NCBI RefSeq assembly: GCF_013285155.1
Contig: NZ_JABTEL010000003.1
Span: forward strand, 404,274-468,273
DNA length: 64,000 bases
Source: Winogradskyella undariae
GTDB taxonomy: Bacteria > Bacteroidota > Bacteroidia > Flavobacteriales > Flavobacteriaceae
Direction: 5' to 3'
The notes under the pieces were generated by a model. The model searched no databases. It was given only the letters and a program-made list of their open reading frames with translations, and was not told the origin of the DNA. Positions 56,065 to 64,000 of the stretch are shown in pieces (position 1 is the first letter of the stretch; each line of letters starts with the position of its first letter). A program made the position numbers and the translations under genes.

Positions 56065-56094
56065 TTGTTAAGACAGATAAAACCAGTACTTTTG
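56065..56094 (+). promoter_or_regulatory. promoter of the AbiEi-like operon
   Basis: TTG at 56065-56067, a 19-base spacer, then TACTTTTG at 56087-56094: a full Bacteroidetes consensus promoter, 55 bases before the first ATG. Confidence 0.8.
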
Positions 56095-56144
56095 TTCATG
56101 AATATATTGTGTTCACGAATAATGAACATTAAAAATTAATGAAC
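56094..56144 (+). promoter_or_regulatory. symmetric four-half-site operator of the AbiEi-like operon
   Basis: GTTCA occurs at 56094-56098 and 56111-56115, and its complement TGAAC at 56123-56127 and 56140-56144. Both pairs centre on exactly 56119, and neighbouring half-sites are 17 bases apart. The first half-site touches the last base of the -7 box, so a bound protein would block transcription. Confidence 0.7.
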
Positions 56145-56149
56145 AAAAA

Positions 56150-57145
56150 ATGAATGATGTAGATATTTTAAATAACGCAATTCATAATTTAGAAAAGGAT
56201 GTTCCAATAACTTTGAATTGGAAAACTATAGACATTAAAAAAGATACTGGAATCGATGGTGAATTGGCTATAACAATAAATAACCAACAAATTCTAATGT
56301 TTGTAGAGATTAAGAAGGATGTTAAAAACCATCAACTCTTTAATATTTTTGAGTGCAACAGGAGGTTTGAAAACTTTTTATTAGTGGCAGAAAAATTATA
56401 TCCAAAAGTAAAGAAAGAACTTCGTGAAAATTATATTAATTATTTAGAAGGTAATGGTAATGTGTATATTAACAAAAACGATTTTTTTCTATATATAGAT
56501 ACTAACAAAACAAACGGGAATCCTAAAGAAAAGGGAAATCGTGCCTTTACAAAAACAGGATTAAAAGTCGTATTCCATTTTTTGCTGAATCCACAGTTAT
56601 TAAATGAAACACAACGTGAAATTGCGGATATTGCCAATGTAGCATTAGGCAACATCCCATTAATTATACATGGTTTGTTAGAAAACAAGTTCATTTTAAA
56701 ATTAAATAAAAATGAATATGTAATCAACAATTATGAAGAGTTATTAAACAAGTGGATTACAGAATTTCAACAAACATTAAGACCTACTATTTTTAAGCAA
56801 CGTTTTAGATTTCACAATAAAAATCAAGATTGGAGAGAATTAGAACTTAATACAGAAAAAACAGTTTGGGGTGGCGAACCAGCGGGTGATATAATTACCA
56901 ATCATCTACGACCAGAAAAGTTTATACTCTATACCAAAGAAACTGTAAAAGATTTAATGATAAAATATAGATTATTACCAGATGACGAAGGTGATATATG
57001 GGTATATGATATGTTTTGGACACTTAATTTTAATAAGACAGCACCAAAGGAGTTAGTATATACAGATTTAATGATTAATGACGATAAAAGAAGTAAAGAA
57101 ACGGCAAAATTAATTTTTGATGAATACATCCAACCAAACATATAA
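56150..57145 (+). CDS. AbiEi-like (type IV antitoxin family) protein with PD-(D/E)XK-like N-terminus
   Basis: A 331-residue protein. Residues about 20-60 carry an endonuclease-like site: D36 in TGIDGEL and E53-I-K55 in FVEIKKD. The centre (about 140-200, NETQREIADIANVALGNIPLIIHGLLENKFILK) is a winged helix, and the C-terminal part fits the AbiEi type IV antitoxin group (AbiEi_2-like). In AbiE systems the first protein is both antitoxin and operon repressor; here the symmetric operator upstream suits that. The nuclease-like start is intact, an uncommon gain. It overlaps the next gene by 26 bases. Confidence 0.72.
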   Translation: MNDVDILNNAIHNLEKDVPITLNWKTIDIKKDTGIDGELAITINNQQILMFVEIKKDVKNHQLFNIFECNRRFENFLLVAEKLYPKVKKELRENYINYLEGNGNVYINKNDFFLYIDTNKTNGNPKEKGNRAFTKTGLKVVFHFLLNPQLLNETQREIADIANVALGNIPLIIHGLLENKFILKLNKNEYVINNYEELLNKWITEFQQTLRPTIFKQRFRFHNKNQDWRELELNTEKTVWGGEPAGDIITNHLRPEKFILYTKETVKDLMIKYRLLPDDEGDIWVYDMFWTLNFNKTAPKELVYTDLMINDDKRSKETAKLIFDEYIQPNI

Positions 57146-57959
57146 ACAACTATCAATCCCATATTTCAAGGAAGTTTTTGATTGTATAGATGAGGTAATG
57201 ATAAAACTAAATGTGCCTTATTATTTAATTGGTGCAAGTGCAATTGCTTTAGAATTACTAAAAGATGGAATCAAACCAAGTAGAGGAACAAAAGATATAG
57301 ACTTTGCAATAATGATATCCTCGATACAACAATTTGAATCCATAGTAGAAGAATTAAGAAACCATGGGTTTAATAAAGTAGAAGCACCTTGGACATTGTA
57401 TAATGATGATTATAATATTGTGATAGACTTACTGCCATTTGGCGAAATTGAAGAAAAATTTACTCTAAATTTTAATGAACGTACTACTGATTTGCACGTT
57501 TTAGGATTTAGTGAGGTATTACAGGATCCCGAAACAGTTCAAATAGAAGAAAAGTCGATACAAATTCCATCCTTACCAGGAATGGTAATTTTAAAATTAA
57601 TTGCCTGGAGTGATAGACCTGAAGAAAGAGATAGTGATTTGTATGATGTTTTAAGAATAATAGAACACTATTTCGACTTAAATTTTAATGAAATAGTAGA
57701 GCAACATAACGATACTTTTCCAGAAGAAGGAGATTTAGACCAACTCCAAATTGCAGCAAGGGTATTAGGTAGAAAAGCAAGTCAGTTTTTAAATATTTCA
57801 GAGGCAATTAGCACTCGAATTTTAAAAACACTAAACGATAATATCATAGACCCTAAAAAATCTGCAATAGCAAAACAGTGGATTAGTAATAAAGAATGGG
57901 ATTTAGAATATGCTGTTCAAATTTTGGAAGAGTTAAAACTTGGTTTAATAGAAAAGTAG
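57120..57959 (+). CDS. AbiEii-like nucleotidyltransferase (candidate toxin)
   Basis: A 279-residue protein of the DNA polymerase beta-type nucleotidyltransferase fold. The active site is intact: G38-A39-S40 in LIGASAIAL, D59-x-D61 in TKDIDFAI, and D103 in NIVIDLLPF. These are the marks of the AbiEii/AbiGii toxin group, which in studied members modify tRNA 3' ends. The start is the ATG at 57120, one codon after an in-frame TTG, and overlaps the AbiEi-like gene. The next gene begins 6 bases after its stop. Confidence 0.8.
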   Translation: MNTSNQTYKQLSIPYFKEVFDCIDEVMIKLNVPYYLIGASAIALELLKDGIKPSRGTKDIDFAIMISSIQQFESIVEELRNHGFNKVEAPWTLYNDDYNIVIDLLPFGEIEEKFTLNFNERTTDLHVLGFSEVLQDPETVQIEEKSIQIPSLPGMVILKLIAWSDRPEERDSDLYDVLRIIEHYFDLNFNEIVEQHNDTFPEEGDLDQLQIAARVLGRKASQFLNISEAISTRILKTLNDNIIDPKKSAIAKQWISNKEWDLEYAVQILEELKLGLIEK

Positions 57960-57965
57960 TAAAAT

Positions 57966-60900
57966 ATGTCTCAACTTTCTGAAATAGTATCAAAAATAAT
58001 TTCGTTAAATAGTACATTATTTCAAGAAATGTGTGACGAAATCATATTACGTAATTATCCATCTCATAAAGATTTTGGGAAGTCTGGTATGGCTTTAGGA
58101 AAAGAGGAAACAAAACCAGGAACACCCGATTCGTATATTCTTTTAAGTAATGATTTTTTTGTTTTTAACGAAATCACAAAAGATAAAAGTGGTGGTTTGG
58201 ATAAACTAATTGACGACTTCAATAAATGTATAGATGAAACAAAGACTAAAGTAAAAAAAGAAAAAATACAGACGATAACATTCTGTACAAGCTTTGAGTT
58301 AAAACCAGGTCAAAGTGATCAGCTCAATGAACTATGCAAAAAAGAAAATATTCTAATGGATTTTTGGAATGTGAATCGTATTGCGAGAAATATCTTATTT
58401 CAAAACACAGACTTGGGTAATAAATATTTAGATATTCCTTTAGATAAATCTCAATGGGTTTCGTTAGATACTTTTGTAGTAAACTACAATAGTGCTGGTA
58501 AACAAATTGCAACGCCATTAAACAATCCTTTTCTACATAGAGATGATGAAATTAAAGAAGCATTTCAATTAATAAATAAACATCATATTTCAATTATTTC
58601 TGGTCCTGCAGGAACAGGGAAATCTAAGTTATGTGTTGAAATTTTAGATAGATTGTTAAGAGAGCAACCAAATATAGCTGTTTGGGTTAATTCTTTTGAC
58701 AGTGATTCAATAATAGATGATTTAAAAGGAAAACTCTCTCTAGAATCGCAAACCATACTTTTTATTGATGATGCACACAGAATATCTCATTTTGAACAAA
58801 TTTTACAGTTTTTAAAAAATAGTTCTTATAACAAAGTCAAAATTCTTGTAACAGTTAGAGATTATGCTGCATCAGATTTTTCAGAACACATTAGTGAGTT
58901 TGATTACGAAACGATAAGTATCAATAGGCTTAAAGATGAAGAATTAAGTGATATATTAACTACCGAACCCTTTTGTATAGAAAATAAAGATTCACTTCAT
59001 AAAATATTAGAGTTGGCAAAAGGTAATGTTAGGCTCGCACTTATGCTTGCTAAGCTTGATAATATTAATAAAGATATGTCCGCTCTTAATAATACAGAAG
59101 ATGCATTTGATCTTTATTTCAAAACTTTTTTAAAGGATTCAAGTGAATTAAAAAATGAAAGTGTTATTAATACAATGGCTATAATAACCTTTTTTGGTTC
59201 AGTAAATATGAATTCTGTTGATTTTGATAATTTACTCAATACATTCAAACTAAATAAAAATGAGTTTGTTTCAAATGTTGAGCTATTAAGAAAGTTTGAA
59301 TTGATAAGTATTTATAAAGAAGAAATTAAGATAGTTGAACAAAACTTAGGGGTGTACTTTTTTAACAAAGCTTTTTTTCAATTGAAATCATTAAATTTTG
59401 AGACATTACTATTTAATTATTTTCCAACATATGATTATCGATTTAAAGATTGTGTTATATCTGCTAATAATAGTTTTAATCACCAAAATGTTGTCCAAGC
59501 TATTAAACATGTGTTAATCAATTTTTCACGTAACTCTAGAATAAACCTATTAGGATTCTATGAATTATTTTGGTTTATCATACCTGACCAAACAATTGAG
59601 TATATGCTTCAATTAGGGCTTCAAGGAGAGCTTAAACCTGTAAATAAATACAAACTTACCTTTGAGAATAATGAGTTTTCATCACAAAAGAGAAATATAT
59701 TTAGTTTATTGAGTCACTTTGCAAAAAGGCCATCTACTTTTCTGAAAAATGCTTTATTAGCTTCATTAGAATTTGTTAGGCGTAATCCAGAAGCAGCAAG
59801 TGAATTTCATTATACGATAAAAGAATATTTAACTTTTGATTACCAAGATGTACAATATGGTTATTATAAGCAAAAAACTTTATTAGAGATTGTTTTAAAA
59901 GGAGCTAATGAAGAAAAGCAATTGGAAAAAGAATTGTTTTATGTAATAGGAAAAATGTTGTTAAAACATAAATTTCAACAAGTAAAACCTTTGTATGGTA
60001 ACAGTCTGTCAATTTATAATTACGAAGTAAAAAAAGGAACAATCATAGAAGAATTAAGAGATGATATATGGAATAGAGTTTTTATCCATTTTGATTCTTA
60101 TGAAAAGGAGTCTTTAGAATTATTAGAATCTTGTGCTTCTATGCACCCGGATAATAATGTGGAATTAATGAAATATGATTTAGAATTTATATTAAAAATC
60201 ATTAATGATAGATTAAATCCAAAAGTATTTGAACATTGTAGATATGTGCAAAAACAAATTTGGTGGTGTAATAGGTCTAAGGTAAATCACAAATCCTTCA
60301 AAGACCTATCAACACTATTTAACTGTGAGTTATATCAATTTTATAAAATTTTAAATAGAAAGCTATTAAATGGAGTTCACAGATTTGAACTAGAAGATAA
60401 ATTAGACCATAAAATATATGAGGAAAAAAAGAAAGATGAAATAAAGGCTTATACAATTTCTAAATATTCTAAAGCTCCTCAATCACTCTATAAAGAGTAT
60501 CTTTTTTTATACAAAGCTACAAATGCTAAATGGAGCATCACTCAAACTAGTTTCGATATAGCCGTTAACGCTATTTTTGAAATTGATTTTAAAAGAGGGG
60601 TAAAATTATTAGAAATAATAATTAAAGACAATAATCAAGTAAATTATATCCCATATTGGCCTTTTTCAAATATCCTTAAAGAAGAAAAGAAAGCCCTTGA
60701 AATTTTTGAGGTAATCAACAAGGGTAATTATAATAGAAAAACCAACATATTATTATGCTATTTTGAAAGACTTCAAGTTGAAAAAAATTATGACAAGGTA
60801 TCCATAGATATTGTTAATTGGTCTCATGCTGTTTCTGAAAATTTTAGCATTTCTTTTGAAAATTTAGAGAAATATTTAAAAGAGGATTCAAGGTTGTTTC

Positions 60901-61688
60901 ATAAGGTATTGTCTTCATTAAATAAGAAGATGAAAGAAGGAGTGAAAATTTATTTTTATGGTAGTTTGTTTGAAAAATACGTGAATTTATTTACGGATGA
61001 CATTCAAATTTTAAAAGAAACATACCTGTTACAAGATTTTACTCAAGACCATTTTGATTATGATAGTAAAGGATTAGAACAACTATGCATATCCTATCCT
61101 GAATTTCTTTTAGAATATTTTGAATATTATTATAGCACACCAGAACTTAAAAGGCCTAATAGAGAACATCGTGATAGATACAATTTTATATGGAAAAATG
61201 AAGATTTAATAGGAGGAGTGGAAACTGTTTTAGATTTTATAATTGACAAAGAATATTACTACGGAATAAGTGACCATCCTGCAGGGAATCTTTTTAAACA
61301 ATTAAAACCTGACGAAAGTAAGATAGCTATTTCTTTTTTAAGAGCCTATCTATTAAAACATAATAATAGTCCAAAACACCTAAATGTTATTATGGATATA
61401 ATCCATAAAAGATTTCCAACTCAAAAAGAAAACTTTATAAAAGCACATCTTATAAAAAATAAAAATAAGGCTATTTTCGAAAAGGTAAGATGGATTTATC
61501 AACAAGCTATTTGGAGTGGTAACCAAAATCCTGAATTGATTAGAGCTAAAAGGTGGGAAGAAGTATTAGATTTTGTGAATTCATGGCCAGAAGATATTAT
61601 GTTACTGCCCATACAAAATTTTATTAATGAAACAATTGAAAGAAATAAAAAGTATAGTGGAAAAAATAAAAAAGAAAGAAGACATTAG
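57966..61688 (+). CDS. 1240-residue ATPase with PD-(D/E)XK-like N-terminus, STAND-like
   Basis: A very large cytoplasmic protein. Residues about 15-110 resemble an endonuclease fold (LFQEMCDEIIL, then PGTPDSY with D55, then FVFNEIT with E69; Thr replaces the usual Lys). A P-loop ATPase follows: Walker A GPAGTGKS (213-220), Walker B TILFIDDAHR (263-272), then VTVRDY (296-301), which fits a STAND/NACHT-like sensor ATPase. From about 390 to the end it is helical, likely a ligand-sensing array, with no known repeat identified. The architecture of effector, ATPase and long sensor is that of Avs-type anti-phage proteins, but it belongs to an operon with AbiEi- and AbiEii-like genes. The function is inferred from design. 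Confidence 0.72.
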   Translation: MSQLSEIVSKIISLNSTLFQEMCDEIILRNYPSHKDFGKSGMALGKEETKPGTPDSYILLSNDFFVFNEITKDKSGGLDKLIDDFNKCIDETKTKVKKEKIQTITFCTSFELKPGQSDQLNELCKKENILMDFWNVNRIARNILFQNTDLGNKYLDIPLDKSQWVSLDTFVVNYNSAGKQIATPLNNPFLHRDDEIKEAFQLINKHHISIISGPAGTGKSKLCVEILDRLLREQPNIAVWVNSFDSDSIIDDLKGKLSLESQTILFIDDAHRISHFEQILQFLKNSSYNKVKILVTVRDYAASDFSEHISEFDYETISINRLKDEELSDILTTEPFCIENKDSLHKILELAKGNVRLALMLAKLDNINKDMSALNNTEDAFDLYFKTFLKDSSELKNESVINTMAIITFFGSVNMNSVDFDNLLNTFKLNKNEFVSNVELLRKFELISIYKEEIKIVEQNLGVYFFNKAFFQLKSLNFETLLFNYFPTYDYRFKDCVISANNSFNHQNVVQAIKHVLINFSRNSRINLLGFYELFWFIIPDQTIEYMLQLGLQGELKPVNKYKLTFENNEFSSQKRNIFSLLSHFAKRPSTFLKNALLASLEFVRRNPEAASEFHYTIKEYLTFDYQDVQYGYYKQKTLLEIVLKGANEEKQLEKELFYVIGKMLLKHKFQQVKPLYGNSLSIYNYEVKKGTIIEELRDDIWNRVFIHFDSYEKESLELLESCASMHPDNNVELMKYDLEFILKIINDRLNPKVFEHCRYVQKQIWWCNRSKVNHKSFKDLSTLFNCELYQFYKILNRKLLNGVHRFELEDKLDHKIYEEKKKDEIKAYTISKYSKAPQSLYKEYLFLYKATNAKWSITQTSFDIAVNAIFEIDFKRGVKLLEIIIKDNNQVNYIPYWPFSNILKEEKKALEIFEVINKGNYNRKTNILLCYFERLQVEKNYDKVSIDIVNWSHAVSENFSISFENLEKYLKEDSRLFHKVLSSLNKKMKEGVKIYFYGSLFEKYVNLFTDDIQILKETYLLQDFTQDHFDYDSKGLEQLCISYPEFLLEYFEYYYSTPELKRPNREHRDRYNFIWKNEDLIGGVETVLDFIIDKEYYYGISDHPAGNLFKQLKPDESKIAISFLRAYLLKHNNSPKHLNVIMDIIHKRFPTQKENFIKAHLIKNKNKAIFEKVRWIYQQAIWSGNQNPELIRAKRWEEVLDFVNSWPEDIMLLPIQNFINETIERNKKYSGKNKKERRH

Positions 61689-61754
61689 AGTATTATTTGA
61701 GATTTTCCATAAACTTAATCGTCCTAAAACCTTTATTATTACATTATCTATAAA

Positions 61755-63089
61755 TCAAAAATTCACAACACTATCTAATGCGTCATCAGCATCTTTATGA
61801 ATAAAATTAGCTTGATAGTTGAGAGTAGTCTTTAAATCGCTGTGGCGATATAATTTTTGCAGCATTAAAGGATGGATTCTATCTCCCGCAATATTTCCGA
61901 AACTGTGACGGGCAATGTGATTTGATAAATTCTTATCGATATCACATTCTTTGGCAATTCGTTTTAAGTATTTATTAAATAATTTTGTTGCATTCCTTGT
62001 CTTTCTAAAAATGTCTTCAGCATTTTTATCGTTGACATCTTTTAAAAATGGAAATACATACCCGCTATTTTCTTTTTGGCTCTTTTTGTAAAAATTTAAA
62101 ATCACATTAGCTTTATCTGGAATTTTAAGACTTAAGGGTTTTTCATTCTTATTCATAACATAGTACAGACGATTATCCTTAAAATCTGACCACTTTAACT
62201 TGACAATATCCGAAATACGTATTCCTGCAAAATAAAAGGCAATTAACCATACATTGTGAGTATGCCATATGGATGATTGAGGCTCGAATTGCAAAGATTC
62301 TACTCTCTCTATTTCATTAGTGGTTAGCCCTATTTTGTTTCCCGAGCCTATCCGTATCTTCTCTTTTTCTTCTGCAAATGGATAAAATTTTGAAGCTACA
62401 ATACCAGCTTTGATAGCAATGTTAAAGAGGGTTCTTATAAAGATAAGTTGATTCGATATTGTCCTTGTTTTCTGATTTAAGTAAGCAGAACAGAATGTCT
62501 TATATCTTTCTAAAAATGCCTGATCGATATCCCTGAACTTCAAAGTCGTATTTTTCTTAAAATAATTTATTCCATCAATAAAAGAATATTCAGATTTCCT
62601 TGCTCTACTTACTCTGTCCTTTCTTCTTTGTTTTATTGCCTCAATTATTTCGTTTTTGGGTAAGGTTGATTTAAGAGTTAGAAACTCTTCGATATTGTAT
62701 AGGATGGAAAGCTCTGATTTGGCTACTGAAAAAGTTCCGCGATCATGTTTACTCTTAATGCGTTCGCCTGCGACAGTAAAGAATGATTTAGAACCACCTG
62801 GTCCTCTCAATTTTTGCTTAGCCTGTTTTGGTGTTATACTTTCATCTTTAGAATCAAAGTACAGATCATTAGCTTCTGTCAACTTCTTCATCAAAAAATT
62901 GTTTAGCTTTTTATGATTTGGATGGGTTCTCTTGGCTTTTCCGGCAACTTTGTCCCAATCTTTTTCAAAAACATATTGACCAAGCCATTTATAATTGGTC
63001 TTGTAATTTTCGCTTATTCTAAGAGCCAAAGGAGTAGTGCCATCCTTTTTCATCATATTTTTACGTAATACAATTTTGATACTAGCCAT
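61755..63089 (-). CDS. tyrosine recombinase (integrase) of the island
   Basis: A 444-residue integrase. It has an N-terminal arm-binding region (about 1-110), a core-binding SAM-like domain (about 110-230) and a catalytic domain with R291 (FAGIRISDI), H391-x-x-R394 (HIARHSF), H416 (YRHSDL) and the nucleophile Y425 (TTLNY). K317 is the probable catalytic lysine. It lies next to attR and would insert the island in the tRNA-fMet 3' end. It appears intact. No excisionase gene was recognised. Confidence 0.95.
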   Translation of the reverse strand: MASIKIVLRKNMMKKDGTTPLALRISENYKTNYKWLGQYVFEKDWDKVAGKAKRTHPNHKKLNNFLMKKLTEANDLYFDSKDESITPKQAKQKLRGPGGSKSFFTVAGERIKSKHDRGTFSVAKSELSILYNIEEFLTLKSTLPKNEIIEAIKQRRKDRVSRARKSEYSFIDGINYFKKNTTLKFRDIDQAFLERYKTFCSAYLNQKTRTISNQLIFIRTLFNIAIKAGIVASKFYPFAEEKEKIRIGSGNKIGLTTNEIERVESLQFEPQSSIWHTHNVWLIAFYFAGIRISDIVKLKWSDFKDNRLYYVMNKNEKPLSLKIPDKANVILNFYKKSQKENSGYVFPFLKDVNDKNAEDIFRKTRNATKLFNKYLKRIAKECDIDKNLSNHIARHSFGNIAGDRIHPLMLQKLYRHSDLKTTLNYQANFIHKDADDALDSVVNF

Positions 63090-63127
63090 AACTATAATTT
63101 TAAAAGATTATAAAGATACGAAAAACT

Positions 63128-63148
63128 AGTACAGAATAAGTACAGAAT
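63128..63148 (+). repeat. candidate right integrase arm site
   Basis: Second copy of the two AGTACAGAAT units seen at 35391-35411, in the same orientation, about 40 bases upstream of the integrase start codon. It could also be an operator for the integrase. Confidence 0.6.
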
Positions 63149-63252
63149 AATTTGATTTTAGACGATTTTAATCTAATACAAAAAATATTAAATATTTTAT
63201 AAACAATTGATTATAAAGGATTTTGTGTGGTTTTGATGGTGCTAAGTATCAA

Positions 63253-63298
63253 GCTCATAACCCGAAGGTCACTGGTTCGAGTCCAGTTCCCGCTACTA
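63253..63298 (+). repeat. attR: right copy of the 46-bp direct repeat
   Basis: Identical to 35298-35343. It holds only the 3' half of the tRNA. The 5' half is missing, so this is not a functional tRNA gene but the island's right boundary. Confidence 0.92.
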
Positions 63299-63301
63299 AG
63301 T

Positions 63302-63334
63302 AAGAGTAATCAGAAATGGTTACTCTTTTTTTTT
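63302..63334 (+). terminator. presumed original terminator of the tRNA-fMet gene
   Basis: AAGAGTAA (63302-63309) pairs with TTACTCTT (63320-63327) around ten bases and is followed by a long T-run. It lies directly after attR in tRNA orientation. Confidence 0.85.
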
Positions 63335-63873
63335 GTTTAAAATCTATTAAGATTGAAGTTCCTGTTTCTTTATGGTTAAAATGCTATTTTCAGAAGCTTG
63401 TTCTTCTTGTTGCTTCACAAACTATTTTTTATTGTAATACCTTAATTGTGGTAAAATCACTTTGTCTTTACATTAAGCATTTTATAACTTATCTTAATTC
63501 TTTAAAGTGACAATATTCTTTAAAGTGACAATTCTTATATCTATAATTTTTCGGGCATTTCGCTTTTGCTTTAAAGGAAGCAAAATCGCCGCGTCATCCG
63601 CTATATCTTTTTTTAGAAGATGCATTTCTAATAGAATAATGCCTTACCTATATATAGTAGGTTTATTATTTAATAGTATAAGGAATAAAAAAAGGATGCC
63701 GCTCCTACCGCTAATGCGGGGATATGTATAGAATAATAAGTCCAGGAGAATATAAAACGAAGCCAGAGTAGGCGTATAGCAGATAAAAACTACAAAATCA
63801 ATAAATCTTCAGAAGTTAAATAACAGACAACAAGCGGGTTAAAAGTTTGTCAGAAATAAAGCCTAAAAAAGCC
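63335..63873. other. noncoding chromosomal DNA right of the island
   Basis: No supported gene; two short frames here (63316-63510 and 63507-63731) lack coding character. A hairpin TTTTGCTT/AAGCAAAA (63564-63571 and 63578-63585) lies in a C-rich patch ending CCGCTATATC before seven T. Its wording resembles a dispersed intergenic sequence I recall from Flavobacteriaceae, but I cannot confirm that. Confidence 0.45.
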
Positions 63874-63903
63874 TTGTCAGTTTAAAAAAGGGATCTATAT
63901 TTG
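63874..63903 (+). promoter_or_regulatory. strong promoter, probably of a stable-RNA operon beyond the window
   Basis: TTG in CCTTGTCAG (63874-63876), 19 bases, then TATATTTG (63896-63903), followed by CAACCC. It matches the strongest Bacteroidetes promoters, such as those of rRNA and tRNA genes. About 100 bases of AT-rich leader follow to the window end with no start of a protein gene, so an rRNA operon is suspected but not seen. Confidence 0.6.
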
Positions 63904-64000
63904 CAACCCGAAACAAAAACGACAAGTTTGGTTTCAACCCGTTCATTGTCAGATAATTTTATTTAGAAAAAGCGATTAAAATCTTTTTCAAATTAAAGTT

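Noticed and set aside
63253..63298. A second tRNA-Met gene
   Set aside because: Only the 3' half is present; the 5' acceptor and D arm are absent. It is attR.
63316..63731. Two short open frames right of attR (64 and 74 codons)
   Set aside because: They cover the tRNA terminator and a hairpin-rich noncoding patch, have odd composition (runs of Ile, Phe, Arg) and no likely translation start.

Overview
The window is AT-rich DNA of a gliding marine-type Bacteroidetes, almost certainly a member of the family Flavobacteriaceae. The evidence is a complete gldK-gldL-gldM-gldN gliding/type IX secretion cluster, an exosortase-F-associated protein fragment, a HYC_CC_PP family protein, a TonB receptor with a carboxypeptidase-like N-terminal domain, and many promoters of the Bacteroidetes type (TTG at -33, TAnnTTTG at -7). 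The species cannot be named from the sequence alone.

Left part, 1-35.3 kb, is ordinary chromosome. It starts with a probable metal-handling group (HYC_CC_PP protein, TonB receptor, secreted HMA protein), then a LysR regulator with a YeiH-type transporter, and a PAP2 phosphatase facing away. groS-groL follows on the minus strand, then a long minus-strand operon reading miaB, calcium-repeat lipoprotein, sigma-54 activator, lptE, TPR protein, secG. Then come topA, a catalytically degenerate arginase-fold protein, gldKLMN, an FAD oxidoreductase, a DUF983 protein, an ABC-F ATPase, and a three-gene RND efflux operon (adaptor, pump, outer-membrane channel). A CPXCG protein, an LRR protein and an initiator tRNA-Met close this part.

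Right part, 35.3-63.3 kb, is an integrated genomic island of about 28 kb. It sits in the 3' half of the tRNA-fMet gene and is bounded by a perfect 46-bp direct repeat (35298-35343 and 63253-63298). A tyrosine integrase lies just inside the right end. A second repeat, two copies of AGTACAGAAT, occurs in the same orientation just inside each end and is a candidate integrase arm-type site. The island supplies a new terminator for the tRNA, and the apparent original one is left outside attR.

Island contents in order: (A) a three-gene operon (helical protein, PD-(D/E)XK-like protein, DUF4238 protein) of unknown function that looks like an anti-phage module; (B) a Zn/Cd/Co resistance cassette (DUF6660 protein, CzcA fused to a CzcC-like channel, CzcB, Fur-family repressor, CadA/ZntA-type ATPase); (C) a remnant of a transfer/mobilisation region (orphan ParB-like protein, Ssb, several small proteins, a BfmA-like protein and a BfmB/DUF5712-like gene broken by an in-frame TGA) with structured noncoding stretches and two diverged copies of a 165-bp leader; (D) a regulatory patch with an orphan ECF sigma factor, a 109-nt composite hairpin and a small HTH protein; (E) a second candidate defence operon, AbiEi-like nuclease/regulator, AbiEii-like nucleotidyltransferase and a 1240-aa nuclease-STAND-like ATPase, preceded by a consensus promoter and a remarkably symmetric four-half-site operator.

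After attR the chromosome resumes with about 0.7 kb of noncoding DNA. It ends with a strong consensus promoter at 63874-63903 that probably drives a stable-RNA operon beyond the window. The most promising undescribed systems are the operons at 35504-39970 and 56150-61688.
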